From contig NZ_VDGH01000008.1 of the NCBI RefSeq assembly GCF_006861795.1, positions 1-64,000 on the forward strand: DNA of 64,000 nt. The letters are read 5' to 3'. This DNA is from Psychrobacillus lasiicapitis. Its GTDB lineage: Bacteria; Bacillota; Bacilli; Bacillales_A; Planococcaceae. Position numbers and translations under genes: made by a program. The notes under the pieces are model-generated. The model was not told where the DNA came from, searched no databases, and saw only the letters and a program-made list of their open reading frames with translations. Shown piece by piece: positions 52,267 to 62,018 of this stretch. Numbering within the stretch: the stretch's first letter is position 1; each line of letters starts with the position of its first letter.

Positions 52267-53064
52267 TTAGGCAATCGTTTCATCACTGCTAACAAGAGTA
52301 AGATTGTGACTTGCTAGTTTGCATTTTTCTACAAAAGCGTTGAAAAGCGGACGAATTGTGGAAACTTGAGCCTCCATCATTTCTGGGTGCCACTGAACAG
52401 CTACTACAAAACGGTCAGTGTTTTCCAGTTCCATTCCTTCAATAATACCGTCCGGAGCCAACATAGTCGCTTTAAAACCTTGTCCTATTGTTTTCACTGC
52501 TTGATGATGGAAACTATTCACACCAAGCTCAGTTGTTTCGTAAATTTCATATAAAAGGGAATCTTTTTCTATCGCTACTGGATGGAATGCATGATGTCGC
52601 AGTGCTTTTGGAACAGAATGATTAATACCTGCTGGTTTTTGGTTTTGCAAATCTTGATATAACGTTCCTCCCGTTGCAACAGTAAGTAACTGCATACCTC
52701 GACATATACCAAGCACTGGTACATTCATTTCAAATAAAACCTTTTGAGCAAGCTTTATTTCATGAGCATCACGCTTTGGTTCGATAAACCCTATACCAAA
52801 TTTAGGATATTCACCGTAGTAATTAGGATCTATATCGGACCCTCCTGAAAATAAAATACCATCTAATTTTTGCAAAAGAGGTGTCAACGTTTCAATGTCC
52901 TCTGTAATTGGTAATATGACTGGTACACCGCCTGCTCGCTCGATCGCTACAATATAGTCATCTGCAAGCATTTGCCATTCTTGATTTTTTGCCCCTATAC
53001 CCGCTGCCATACCAGCAGCGTCGTTAGATAAGTAATTTGCACAAATCCCGATAAGTGGTTTCAC
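52267..53064 (-). CDS. Class I glutamine amidotransferase-type hydrolase (PuuD-like)
   Basis: A 265-residue protein with the gamma-glutamyl-GABA hydrolase fold: nucleophile cysteine in LGICRGMQLL, the FSGGSDIDPNYYGE stretch, and catalytic histidine and glutamate in AVQWHPEMM. Such enzymes release glutamate from gamma-glutamyl adducts, for example in polyamine breakdown. No other polyamine gene is near. The start is GTG at 53064. It converges on the RAYT gene with only 19 bp between the stops and has no visible terminator. Confidence 0.9.
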   Translation of the reverse strand: MKPLIGICANYLSNDAAGMAAGIGAKNQEWQMLADDYIVAIERAGGVPVILPITEDIETLTPLLQKLDGILFSGGSDIDPNYYGEYPKFGIGFIEPKRDAHEIKLAQKVLFEMNVPVLGICRGMQLLTVATGGTLYQDLQNQKPAGINHSVPKALRHHAFHPVAIEKDSLLYEIYETTELGVNSFHHQAVKTIGQGFKATMLAPDGIIEGMELENTDRFVVAVQWHPEMMEAQVSTIRPLFNAFVEKCKLASHNLTLVSSDETIA

Positions 53065-53093
53065 TCTATATCCCCCGTTCCTCTGTTCTTAGC

Positions 53094-53134
53094 AAAAAAT
53101 CGCCGCTCCACCAATTGGAAGAGCGACAATTTTT
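53094..53134 (-). terminator. Terminator of ilvE
   Basis: The stem pairs AAAATTGTCGCTC with GAGCGGCGATTTT in the minus-strand RNA (two G-U pairs), around an inner CCAATTGG. A U-run follows. Confidence 0.85.
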
Positions 53135-53147
53135 ATGTAGTGAAGAT

Positions 53148-54221
53148 TTACTTTACTTCGACAACCCAACCAAATGGATCTTCAACTGTTCCTTTTTGAA
53201 TTCCTGTTAGTGCATCATATAATTTTTGCGAAAGTTCACCGGTTTCACCATTGTTTACATAAAACAGCTCGCCTTTCCAGCGAAGTTCACCAATTGGAGA
53301 AATAACTGCTGCTGTTCCTGTTCCGAAGGCTTCGTCTAACTTACCATTTAAATAAGCCTCGCGAATTTCTTCCATCGAAACTTTACGCTCAGTTACCGGC
53401 ACGCCCCAATGTTTTAACAAAGAAATAATGGATTTACGAGTAATACCATCTAAAATGCTACCATTTAAAGCTGGTGTTACGACCTCTCCATCAATTTTGA
53501 AAAATACGTTCATGCTACCGACTTCTTCAATATATTTTCGTTCAATACCATCTAACCAAAGTACTTGTGAATATCCTTCACGATCTGCTACTTCCTGTGC
53601 TTTTAAGCTAGATGCATAGTTTCCAGCTGTTTTAGCAGTTCCTGTACCACCTGCAACTGCACGAACATATTCGTTCTCTACAAGAATTTTAACCGGATGA
53701 ATACCTTCTTTATAATAAGAACCAACTGGCGACATGATAATGATAAAACTATATGTTTTAGAAGCAGAAACACCCAAATGTGCCTCTGTTGCAATCATAA
53801 ACGGACGAATATAAAGGGATGTCCCTGGCTCTGCAGGAACCCATTCTTTGTCTAATTCAATTAGCTGTTTTAAAGCGTCTAGCGCAAATTCTTCATCAAT
53901 TTGTGGCATGCTAAGACGGTCGCATGAATTGTTCATACGTTTCATATTCTCTTCAGGACGGAATAAGCGAACAATTCCATCTTCTGATAAGTAAGCTTTC
54001 ATCCCTTCAAAAACTGTCTGTCCATAATGCAAAATACTAGCAGATGGATCTAAAGTAATCGGTTGATAAGGGACTATTCGATGATCATGCCAACCTTGCC
54101 CTTCCGTATAATCAGCTATAAACATATGATCGGTAAATTTCGTACCGAAAACTAGTTGATTGGAAGGAGTTTTTTCATTTTTGTTTTCGTTAACTGTAAT
54201 TGGAATCTTTAGACTATTCAC
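53148..54221 (-). CDS. ilvE: Branched-chain amino acid aminotransferase
   Basis: The 357-residue fold-type IV PLP enzyme makes valine, leucine and isoleucine from their keto acids. The PLP lysine lies in GTAKTAGNYASSL. The FEGMKAY loop, RPFMIATE and the C-terminal EAFGTGTAAVISP phosphate-binding loop are typical of the YbgE/YwaA type. The start is GTG at 54221 with AGGGGAAA upstream. It stands alone with its own terminator, apart from the ilv-leu operon. Confidence 0.94.
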   Translation of the reverse strand: MNSLKIPITVNENKNEKTPSNQLVFGTKFTDHMFIADYTEGQGWHDHRIVPYQPITLDPSASILHYGQTVFEGMKAYLSEDGIVRLFRPEENMKRMNNSCDRLSMPQIDEEFALDALKQLIELDKEWVPAEPGTSLYIRPFMIATEAHLGVSASKTYSFIIIMSPVGSYYKEGIHPVKILVENEYVRAVAGGTGTAKTAGNYASSLKAQEVADREGYSQVLWLDGIERKYIEEVGSMNVFFKIDGEVVTPALNGSILDGITRKSIISLLKHWGVPVTERKVSMEEIREAYLNGKLDEAFGTGTAAVISPIGELRWKGELFYVNNGETGELSQKLYDALTGIQKGTVEDPFGWVVEVK

Positions 54222-54392
54222 TATGTATTTCCCCTATCAATTTAATTATTTGTAGATTGCCGCTCTAATTTGCGTACAATATATTATATGCAATTATACT
54301 ACTTTTAAGAAAATTATAAATACCTTTTCTAAAAATAATTTATTAGGCTACTATTTGACTATTACATTTCCCGTTAATTCTCGATAAATGAA

Positions 54393-54890
54393 TCAATTCA
54401 CATCCGCTCTTAATTTGACTAAGTTATACCAGCTTACTCCTCCATGCTTTGATTCTGACAGGTCGTGATTAACAAACCCTAATTTTTCATAAAAAGAAAC
54501 TAGTTCCTCTTTACAGGTTAAGGTGATTCCTTCTCTTTTATTTTCTTCTACAAGCTCTTCCATTTTCTCCATTAAAATCTTTCCAATTCCTTGACCTCTC
54601 GCTCTTTTGGATACTGCAAGTCCTAAAATACTTTGATATCCTCCTCTTTTTGGATTCTCATTGATTTCCTTAAAAAGATCATCCGTTATATAAGGCTGAT
54701 GAATAATAGGTCCATTAATATATCCAAGTATCTCCCCTTCTCTTTCTGCGACAATAAACGTATCAGCTATCAATTGGATCCTCTCTATAAATGCTTCTTT
54801 TGTAGCTGCTTCCTCTATTGAAAAGCCTTCATTCTCGATAACTAATAACTGCTCTAAATCTGTCGGCTGAACATTTCTTAAAGTAATCAT
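54393..54890 (-). CDS. GNAT N-acetyltransferase
   Basis: The 165-residue GNAT protein has the acetyl-CoA motif A in LGLAVSKRARGQGIGKILMEKM, and the C-terminal EELVSFYEKLGFVNH typical of the fold. It resembles AANAT-like or YitI-type acetyltransferases of small amines; the substrate is not readable. It is a single gene on the minus strand, divergent from the surface-protein operon at 55094. Confidence 0.88.
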   Translation of the reverse strand: MITLRNVQPTDLEQLLVIENEGFSIEEAATKEAFIERIQLIADTFIVAEREGEILGYINGPIIHQPYITDDLFKEINENPKRGGYQSILGLAVSKRARGQGIGKILMEKMEELVEENKREGITLTCKEELVSFYEKLGFVNHDLSESKHGGVSWYNLVKLRADVN

Positions 54891-55093
54891 CTTGTCTATA
54901 CTCCCTTTCCGTAAAGCTGTTTACACAGTATTTATCCTTTCATTATAACATTCCGGGCAAATCTTATAGCATTTCTGCTTTCTCCTTCCTAGTCTTTTTT
55001 CCTCAATAAAATTACAACTATGTAACAATTCATTACCTTTAACCGATAAGTAATATATAGGACAAAATACTAAATAGATAGGAGGCGTCACAA

Positions 55094-56725
55094 TTGTTTA
55101 AATTCACTCCATACATACTTATGCTTTCGATTTTATTTTTTAGCTGCTTTCCCTCATCACTTCAAGTACAAGCATCCACATTGGTAAGCGGAATGTTTGT
55201 CGATGTTACATATGAAGAAGTCATGGTGGATAAAAAAACAACCGAAAAACAACTATCCAAAATCACTCTTATAAATGATAAAGGGAAAACAATTACATTG
55301 AATATTGATTCTTATGCTTCTCTTTTCATTAATTCCACACCGACCTCCATCGGGGCCTTTAAAGAAGGTATGTGGGTTGAAGCAACCGTTGAATTACGCA
55401 ATGTAAAAGAACTAAACGGCTTTGTCGATATTGCGCAAGGTAGTGACTCGCAAGCCATCGGGGAAAGTTTAACTGGTACAGTTAACACAATCGACAGAAG
55501 TGGCAAATTTATCGCCATTAATTCGAAAGAAAGAAATTCAGTTAAATATTATTTAGATGCGCAAACAAAAGTTATTAAAGACAATAAATTAGTAGATTTG
55601 AGCGTTTTATACGAAGGTGACCGTGTAAAGTTAACCCTCTCTGAAAACAGTCCTTCTACACTTTCTACTATTGAAATAGTTGCGGAAGGGATTAAAGTAG
55701 AACAGTTATATAAAGGGACCGTACAGCAAATAGACGCTAAAAAGAAAAAACTAGTAGTAAAAGATGAAAAAGTGTTTCGCAACTGGGATTGGAGAAATAC
55801 CTCTGCAAACAAAGGAAACATTAGCTCTAAAGCCTTTACTGCAAAGACACCAATCTATGTCGGCACTAAAAAAGTAGATTCCAATCAGCTTCGAAACTAT
55901 ATAAATAATGAAATTTACTATGTAACGATCGAGCAAATGGGCCAAGAAGTAGTACAAAAAATGATCATTAAACAATCGAATGAGCGAAACCTACATGAAG
56001 GTTTAAATTCCGTAGACACTTCTGCTCAAAAAATTAGATTATCAAGTACTGGTAATCTGGCCTATCATAACGGAACGATTATTATTCGCAACGGCCGTTT
56101 AGTGGATGCGAGTGCACTTTCACAAAGCGGAGATGCTTATGTTATTACGAACGGTACGACAACCCATCAATATGCCAACGTCATTTATGTGACAAACGAC
56201 GGCTTCCAAAGCGCTAATCTATCGAACCATGAAGTTTATTTTGGCCAAATAAGTAGTGTCGGATCATACCGACTTACTTTGACGAATGCAAATCGACTTT
56301 CTAATAATTATTGGTATGGAGTAGGCTATAGTAATTTAAGTTTTAGTGAGGATACGGTTGTGGTAGAAGATGCTAATAGCTGGACGGCAGATTTTACGAA
56401 TAGTACTAGTAAATATGCTTATTTCTATGTAAAAGATAATCATATAGTTGCCGCGAGAATTGTAGGATGGAGTAGCCCGGCATCATTCATATCGGTCGGA
56501 CGATATAGCGGAAATTGGAACTGGAATTCGATTCAAGTAAAAGATGTCAGCCAGTGGCAGGCAGGTAACTGGATAGAGTCTAATCCAATCTATTACATGG
56601 ATACAACTTGGACGACATTTATTAAAGAAGGAAAAGTGATTTCCAAAAGTGATTTAGAAGAAAATGATCGACTATATATCATTCATGACACGTACTCACA
56701 AGCACGAATTATATTAGTCGATTAA
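55094..56725 (+). CDS. Secreted protein of unknown family, upstream of the SLH protein
   Basis: The 543-residue protein starts at TTG 55094 (AGGAGGCG upstream). It has a signal peptide (about 1-27) and several small beta-rich modules of similar shape: GTVNTIDRSGKFIAINSK, GTVQQIDAKKKKLVVKDE and FGQISSVGSYRLTLTNAN. These look like repeated OB-like folds. The C-terminal half is aromatic- and Asn-rich. No enzyme or anchor motif was found. The SLH gene follows after 29 bp, so the two probably form one surface complex. Confidence 0.75.
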   Translation: MFKFTPYILMLSILFFSCFPSSLQVQASTLVSGMFVDVTYEEVMVDKKTTEKQLSKITLINDKGKTITLNIDSYASLFINSTPTSIGAFKEGMWVEATVELRNVKELNGFVDIAQGSDSQAIGESLTGTVNTIDRSGKFIAINSKERNSVKYYLDAQTKVIKDNKLVDLSVLYEGDRVKLTLSENSPSTLSTIEIVAEGIKVEQLYKGTVQQIDAKKKKLVVKDEKVFRNWDWRNTSANKGNISSKAFTAKTPIYVGTKKVDSNQLRNYINNEIYYVTIEQMGQEVVQKMIIKQSNERNLHEGLNSVDTSAQKIRLSSTGNLAYHNGTIIIRNGRLVDASALSQSGDAYVITNGTTTHQYANVIYVTNDGFQSANLSNHEVYFGQISSVGSYRLTLTNANRLSNNYWYGVGYSNLSFSEDTVVVEDANSWTADFTNSTSKYAYFYVKDNHIVAARIVGWSSPASFISVGRYSGNWNWNSIQVKDVSQWQAGNWIESNPIYYMDTTWTTFIKEGKVISKSDLEENDRLYIIHDTYSQARIILVD

Positions 56726-56754
56726 TCTATGGAAAAGAGGTTAGGAGAATTCAA

Positions 56755-58203
56755 ATGTCTAGCAAAAATATGCAAAAATTATTTATTTTAATGTTGACGG
56801 TTGTATTAGGGCTCACATTAGCGATCCCAACGGCAAGTGCGAAAGTTCCAGATTTCAACGGTGGTGTACTCGATGAATATGAGTACGAAGAAGTTTTTTT
56901 CTTAACAGGATATCCTATTAAATTTACTGGAAAAGCAACTGTCACCGAAAAAGAGAACAAAAATCTGTTAACAACGACTTATAAATTTACATTAACAAGT
57001 GACTATGGAGATAAATTAACACGTAATGTTGTCTATGTGTCGGACTTAAAAAACCATGTAACCAAAAGCCAAACAACGTCAAACACAACTATAAAAAGCT
57101 ACACAGAAAAAGTGACCATGGCAAATAAAACGACGTATACACTAGACGATTATCAATTTTCACAAGGATCTGTCATTGATAACAGACCAGCTACTGACTA
57201 TTACTCAGGAAACGTGATTGCTCGAAAAATTTATATTAGAAGTGCAAAATCCGGAAGAACAACATTCAATGATAAAATTACTGTTTATATGGATGGACGC
57301 AATGTAGGATACAAAAATTTCTGGGGTTCTACCGACACACAGTTTATCGACTATGAAATCGTAGCACCTGAAGGTACCTCCTTTGTAACTAGCAAAGTTT
57401 CGGATAGTAAATCAAGAGTATTAGAATACGAGCAACATACTCCTTCCCTTTCTAGCTTTGTAGGGGGACATGCAGTTATTAGCTCCTCTAATATAGTTTC
57501 TGAATATGAGTACAATATTCCATATTATGCAGGAACGGGAACGATATATTTAAACAAAGAAAAGACACCGAAAGTAGAACGATTGATCGTTCCGAAATTC
57601 CGTGACATTGCAAAGCATTGGTCCAAGCCTAACATCGAAAAACTATATTCCCTAGGTATCCTTGATGAATCTAGCAACTTCTTTTCGCCAGATGCAGCTA
57701 TGAAAAAAGATTTATTCACAGTGGGTGTTGCAAAAGCGGTAGATTTACGTGTGTTAGAAGAAAAACCGACGAAAAAAAATTCAACGAAAAAAGCATTATT
57801 TGAAGACTTAGATGTAAAAGATCCTAACTATGTTTATATCGAAAGCGCGTTAAATAAAGGGATCGTCAGCCCAGTAAATAAAGACAAGTTTGGCGCAAAA
57901 GATTCTATTACACGCGCACAAGCGGTTACAATTATTGTTCGTTCCCTTGGTTTAGAAGGCCGTGCCCCTACTCCAGGATATACAACAAAATTCGTTGATG
58001 ATAATAAAATACCAAAAGAAGCAAAAGACAGTATTTACGTAGCAAGTGAATTAGGATTAATCGATCCAGATAAAAAAAATCGTATTAACCCTAACGAAGT
58101 ACTGACACGAGGAAAGGCGTCTCAACTGTTAGTTCGCTATTTGAATTTCTTAGAATCTGATTTAAAACAAAACTATCGAGACGATATGCTGTATTTCAAC
58201 TAA
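56755..58203 (+). CDS. S-layer-homology (SLH) domain surface protein
   Basis: The 482-residue protein has a signal peptide (about 1-31, cleavage after ASA) and a beta-rich N-terminal region of unknown family (about 32-270). Three C-terminal SLH domains begin near residues 278 (FRDIAKHWSKPNIEKLYSLG), 347 (FEDLDVKDPNYVYIES) and 412 (FVDDNKIPKEAKDSIYVASE), each with the TRGKA/TRAQA-type loop. SLH trios bind pyruvylated secondary wall polysaccharide, so the protein is wall-anchored. It is the second gene of the operon, which ends in a strong hairpin. Confidence 0.9.
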   Translation: MSSKNMQKLFILMLTVVLGLTLAIPTASAKVPDFNGGVLDEYEYEEVFFLTGYPIKFTGKATVTEKENKNLLTTTYKFTLTSDYGDKLTRNVVYVSDLKNHVTKSQTTSNTTIKSYTEKVTMANKTTYTLDDYQFSQGSVIDNRPATDYYSGNVIARKIYIRSAKSGRTTFNDKITVYMDGRNVGYKNFWGSTDTQFIDYEIVAPEGTSFVTSKVSDSKSRVLEYEQHTPSLSSFVGGHAVISSSNIVSEYEYNIPYYAGTGTIYLNKEKTPKVERLIVPKFRDIAKHWSKPNIEKLYSLGILDESSNFFSPDAAMKKDLFTVGVAKAVDLRVLEEKPTKKNSTKKALFEDLDVKDPNYVYIESALNKGIVSPVNKDKFGAKDSITRAQAVTIIVRSLGLEGRAPTPGYTTKFVDDNKIPKEAKDSIYVASELGLIDPDKKNRINPNEVLTRGKASQLLVRYLNFLESDLKQNYRDDMLYFN

Positions 58204-58207
58204 GAAA

Positions 58208-58244
58208 ATCCCCCATAAAAGCATCATTTGCTTTTATGGGGGAT
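58208..58244. terminator. 16-bp hairpin between convergent genes
   Basis: ATCCCCCATAAAAGCA (58208-58223) pairs perfectly with 58229-58244. The minus-strand side is followed by four U, so it can end the gntP transcript, and it also follows the SLH gene. Confidence 0.85.
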
Positions 58245-58264
58245 TAAACGTTTATATGATTCTA

Positions 58265-59608
58265 TTAAACGAGTATAAACCAAATAATCATTGTGACGAT
58301 TATTGTCGTAACACCTTGTAGTAAAGTAGCCATTGTTTGGGCTTTGTACGCATCTGTTACTTTCATACCGCTAAATTGTGAAACTACCCAGAAGAAACTA
58401 TCGTTCACATGACTTACTGTCATCGCCCCTGCACCTACTGCCATTACAACTAAAGCAAGTGGCAGTGCACCTTCAATACCTAGCGTTGGAAGCATTGGTG
58501 CGATTAGCGATGATGTAATTACAAGAGCTGCTGTAGAAGAACCTTGCGCTGTTTTTAGAGCTGCTGCGATTAAGAATGGTACCAGTAAGAACCAGGCACC
58601 ATTTGCAAGTGCCCCTAAGTCCATTTGCTGCAATTGATCAGCAACACCTGAGTTTTTAATGACAGTACCAAATGCGCCTCCAGCTCCTGTTATCAATAAA
58701 ATAGGTGCTGCTTCTTTTAATGCCTCGCCGATCCATCCAGACAAAGTCGTTTCATTGATTTCAGGCAATAACAAGAATGCCGCAAAAACCCCGATTAATA
58801 ATGCTACAGTCGGTGCTCCTAAAAATTGCAGAACTTGCGCAAGCCCTGAGTCACTTCCCGTTAACGCAGCTACAGACCCTAATCCAATTAACACAATCGG
58901 CAATACGATTGGTAGGAATGCTTTAAAGGTTGACGGCATTTTCCCAAAAGACTTGATGACTTCTTCATAGTCAAGTGCTTCTTCATGATCCGCTTCTACT
59001 TCAATTTTCGAGCCCACTTTAACTGCCCAAATATACCCTACTATAACTGCTGGTATTGCTACAAACAAACCAACTAAAATGATTGTACCCAGGTAGTCCG
59101 TTGCTCCAATATTACCTGCTGCTGCAATAGGACCTGGTGTTGGAGGAACTAATGTATGTGTTGCATATAATCCCGTGGATAACGCAACCGCCATAGAAGC
59201 GACTTTTACTTTTGCACGTTTTGCCAATGATTTTTTCAAGCTTGATAAAATAATAAATCCAGAGTCACAAAAAACTGGAATGGATACGATATAGCCGATA
59301 ATCGACATCGCTAGCTGCGGTCGTTTTTCTCCTAAAATACGAAGCACTACTTCTGCCATACGATAAGCAGCACCTGATTTTTCTAAAATAACCCCTATAA
59401 TTGTACCAGCAACAATCACAATCCCAATACTTGTCATCAAACCGCCAAAACCGGTATTCACATTTTCCACAACTGTAAGTAAAGGCATACCAGATGCGAT
59501 TCCTACAAAAAATGCACTTATTAAAAGAGCTAAAAACGGGTGCAATTTGAACACCGCTGTCAATATTACTACTAAAAGAACCCCAACTAAAATCACAAAA
59601 AACAACAT
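58265..59608 (-). CDS. GntP-family permease (gluconate/glycerate-type)
   Basis: A 447-residue protein with about 12 transmembrane helices and GntP-family segments: VIVAGTIIGVILEKSGAA, HTLVPPTPGPIAAAGN and SHVNDSFFWVVSQFSG. It imports sugar acids by proton symport. It lies 15 bp after the glycerate kinase gene, so glycerate or a related acid is the likely substrate. Confidence 0.92.
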   Translation of the reverse strand: MLFFVILVGVLLVVILTAVFKLHPFLALLISAFFVGIASGMPLLTVVENVNTGFGGLMTSIGIVIVAGTIIGVILEKSGAAYRMAEVVLRILGEKRPQLAMSIIGYIVSIPVFCDSGFIILSSLKKSLAKRAKVKVASMAVALSTGLYATHTLVPPTPGPIAAAGNIGATDYLGTIILVGLFVAIPAVIVGYIWAVKVGSKIEVEADHEEALDYEEVIKSFGKMPSTFKAFLPIVLPIVLIGLGSVAALTGSDSGLAQVLQFLGAPTVALLIGVFAAFLLLPEINETTLSGWIGEALKEAAPILLITGAGGAFGTVIKNSGVADQLQQMDLGALANGAWFLLVPFLIAAALKTAQGSSTAALVITSSLIAPMLPTLGIEGALPLALVVMAVGAGAMTVSHVNDSFFWVVSQFSGMKVTDAYKAQTMATLLQGVTTIIVTMIIWFILV

Positions 59609-59623
59609 TTAATACACCCCTCT

Positions 59624-60748
59624 TTATAAAATGGATTGCATAACTTCTTTCGTTCTTATACGTAAAAAGTAGCCCGCTTGTTCAATAGACTGTTCTTTAG
59701 AAACGGTATCGCCGACAACACTTGCAAGCTTATAAAAGTAAGAAGATAATTGTAATTTACTTTCTTCTTCTATAAAGCCTGAAAGTAAAATGACCGGAAC
59801 CCCCATTTCTTTCCCTACATTTGCGATACCTATCGGTGCTTTACCGGAAAGAGTTTGAACATCTGATTTACCTTCTCCTGTAATAATGAAATCAGCACCC
59901 CCTACTTGCGCTTTAAAATCGATAGCTTCCATTACTACTTCGATTCCTGGTTTTAAAGTTACTGGGAAAAACGCAAGAAATGCCCCACCTAATCCGCCGG
60001 CTGCACCCGCACTTGCCTTCTCGTGGAGTGCAATACCAGTTACATCCTCGATTTTGTTCGCTAAATGGAATAGGTTTTGATCGAGTACTTCCACTAAATC
60101 AGCAGTAACCCCTTTTTGTGGTCCGAAGACAGCAGTTGCTCCTTTAGGACCTATAAATGGATTATCCACATCACAAGCAATGATAAAATGCGCTTCTTTA
60201 ATTCTTTTATCGAAATTTGTATCATCCACATTATGTAACTTAGCTAACGCCTTAGCACCTTCTGCTATTTCCTCTCCTGCTTCATCTAGAAATTTCATTC
60301 CTAGAGCACGTAACATGCCTGTTCCACCATCATTTGTCGCACTTCCTCCGATACCAACCACGAACTTTTTGTATCCGTGATCGAGTGCATGCAATATCAA
60401 CTCTCCAGTACCAAAAGTCGACGCAATGAGTGGATTTTTTTCATCATCTTTTAGTAAAGTTAAACCAGATGCTTTAGCCATCTCGATCACACATGTTTCT
60501 CCGTCTCCAAGGACACCGTATTCTACTTGGACTGGTCTTCCAATCGGATCATGCACTTTAACTGGAACCGTATGTCCATTTGTTGCCATGATAAGCGGTT
60601 CCAGAGTCCCCTCCCCACCATCTGCTACAGGGAGTAGTACAGTTTGGATTGCTGAATCCATTTCCCTTATACCTGCAGCTATTTCACGAGCCGCTTCCAT
60701 TGCAGTTAATGAACCTTTAAAAGAATCAGGACTAACAACGATTTTCAT
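59624..60748 (-). CDS. Glycerate kinase
   Basis: This 374-residue type-2 glycerate kinase (GarK/GlxK family) has SPDSFKGSLTAMEAA at the N-terminus, VVGIGGSATNDGGTGML (substrate/phosphate loop) and GEGKSDVQTLSGKAP near the C-terminus. It phosphorylates glycerate to 2- or 3-phosphoglycerate for glycolysis. It is the first gene of a two-gene operon with the permease and is divergent from a CdaR regulator. A cre-like site lies 17 bp upstream of its ATG, suggesting carbon catabolite repression. Confidence 0.94.
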   Translation of the reverse strand: MKIVVSPDSFKGSLTAMEAAREIAAGIREMDSAIQTVLLPVADGGEGTLEPLIMATNGHTVPVKVHDPIGRPVQVEYGVLGDGETCVIEMAKASGLTLLKDDEKNPLIASTFGTGELILHALDHGYKKFVVGIGGSATNDGGTGMLRALGMKFLDEAGEEIAEGAKALAKLHNVDDTNFDKRIKEAHFIIACDVDNPFIGPKGATAVFGPQKGVTADLVEVLDQNLFHLANKIEDVTGIALHEKASAGAAGGLGGAFLAFFPVTLKPGIEVVMEAIDFKAQVGGADFIITGEGKSDVQTLSGKAPIGIANVGKEMGVPVILLSGFIEEESKLQLSSYFYKLASVVGDTVSKEQSIEQAGYFLRIRTKEVMQSIL

Positions 60749-60764
60749 TCAATCACCTCTTATA

Positions 60765-60778
60765 GTTAAGCGCTTACA
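60765..60778 (-). promoter_or_regulatory. cre-like CcpA site upstream of the glycerate kinase gene
   Basis: On the minus strand this reads TGTAAGCGCTTAAC, matching the cre consensus at about 12 of 14 positions around a perfect TAAGCGCTTA palindrome. It lies in the 127-bp gap between two divergent genes. Confidence 0.5.
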
Positions 60779-60823
60779 CTTAAGTATATTGATAGTTTTT
60801 ATTTTTTGCATTATACTTAAAGT
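60778..60823. promoter_or_regulatory. Inverted repeat, candidate CdaR operator
   Basis: ACTTAAGTATA (60778-60788) and TATACTTAAAGT (60812-60823) are inverted copies, with one extra base, around a 23-bp spacer in the divergent gap. Confidence 0.4.
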
Positions 60824-60875
60824 ACAATTTATCTGTATTATAACAGCTTATTTTTTATACTTGATGGAGGTTCTA

Positions 60876-61967
60876 ATGATTACAAAACAGCTTGCCAATC
60901 AAATCGTTGAACAAACGATGCTAAGGCTACACCGAAATATTAACGTCATTCAAACAAATGGGATGATTTTAGCTTCCGGAGATAGCTTACGCGTTGATAG
61001 TATACATGAAGGGGCTGTTGTCGTTGCAGAAACGAGAGAGCCTTTACTTATAACAGAGGAAAATAATCATTTATTTCCTAAGACAAAACCTGGTATTAAC
61101 ATGCCTATATTTTTTCAAGAAGAATTAGTCGGCGTTATAGGGATTACAGGAAATCCGAAAGAGATTGAGGAAATAGCAACACTTGTTCAACTTACTACGG
61201 AAATGATGGTTTACCAAGCCTTGATCGCCTCGGAACGTGAGTGGGAAAGAAAAATGCAAGAGATTGTTTTTAAGGAATTAATGAGTGGACAGCCATTACA
61301 AAAAGTCATTTTTGAACGAATAAATAAAATAGGTTTTCAAAACAAACCTCCCTTTCATACAATAATGATGGAACTCGATCCAGAATCTAAATCCTATCAA
61401 ACGATTCTACAAGGAATAGAACATTACTTCCACCATGATTCTATTTTAGTCGGGCATTATCAGTTAAAAGAACATTTCATCCTTACTTCTGGTTTAAACG
61501 AAAAAGCATTTCAACAAAAAATAAACCAACTAGCTCATACACTTAAGAAATACAATGCAGTGCCAATCTCAGTAGGTCAAGTCGTCCATTCACTCGATCA
61601 AGTACACCATTCCTATCAAACCGCAAGAATTGCGCTTGAATATGGACAACGAGAGCAATCTATTATTTATTTTGAAGAAGTTGAACTATATTCGTTATTA
61701 AAAAGACGAGATTCACAAAAATCGAAGAATTTTACTAATCGAATAGTAGGTGCATTAGACGAAAAGCTACTTCTCACTTTACATACTTATTTTAAGTGCA
61801 ATCAGCAGCTTGCAATTTGTGCAGAAGACTTAGAAATTCATCGCCATACGCTTACTTATCGCCTTAAAAAGATTCATGATTTAACTGGATACAACCCAGC
61901 CTTGTTCCAGGACGCTATTGTGTTACAAATTGCCTTATGGATGCTAGATGGATATAAGTTTTCCTGA
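60876..61967 (+). CDS. cdaR: CdaR-type sugar-diacid regulator
   Basis: From ATG 60876 (TGGAGG upstream) the product has 363 residues. It has the diacid recognition domain at the N-terminus (NVIQTNGMILASGDSLRVD, GVIGITGNPKEI) and a middle GGDEF-like remnant. The PucR-type HTH is at the end (DLEIHRHTLTYRLKKIHDLTG). It is a paralogue of the regulator at 25733-26851. Divergence from the glycerate kinase gene suggests it activates the kinase-permease operon in response to glycerate or a diacid. The longer in-frame extension upstream overlaps the kinase gene and is not real. Confidence 0.92.
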   Translation: MITKQLANQIVEQTMLRLHRNINVIQTNGMILASGDSLRVDSIHEGAVVVAETREPLLITEENNHLFPKTKPGINMPIFFQEELVGVIGITGNPKEIEEIATLVQLTTEMMVYQALIASEREWERKMQEIVFKELMSGQPLQKVIFERINKIGFQNKPPFHTIMMELDPESKSYQTILQGIEHYFHHDSILVGHYQLKEHFILTSGLNEKAFQQKINQLAHTLKKYNAVPISVGQVVHSLDQVHHSYQTARIALEYGQREQSIIYFEEVELYSLLKRRDSQKSKNFTNRIVGALDEKLLLTLHTYFKCNQQLAICAEDLEIHRHTLTYRLKKIHDLTGYNPALFQDAIVLQIALWMLDGYKFS

Positions 61968-61972
61968 CAAAT

Positions 61973-62008
61973 AAAAAACCGTTTCAGCCTCTTGCGCTGA
62001 AACGGTTT
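61973..62008. terminator. Bidirectional terminator between cdaR and the NlpC/P60 gene
   Basis: AAACCGTTTCAGC (61976-61988) pairs perfectly with GCTGAAACGGTTT (61996-62008). Six U follow on the minus strand, and it lies 9 bp past the cdaR stop. Confidence 0.9.
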
Positions 62009-62018
62009 ATTCGTATGG

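Noticed and set aside
60426-60875. N-terminal extension of cdaR by 150 codons
   Set aside because: It is antisense to the glycerate kinase gene and crosses the promoter gap. The ATG at 60876 has a proper ribosome site.
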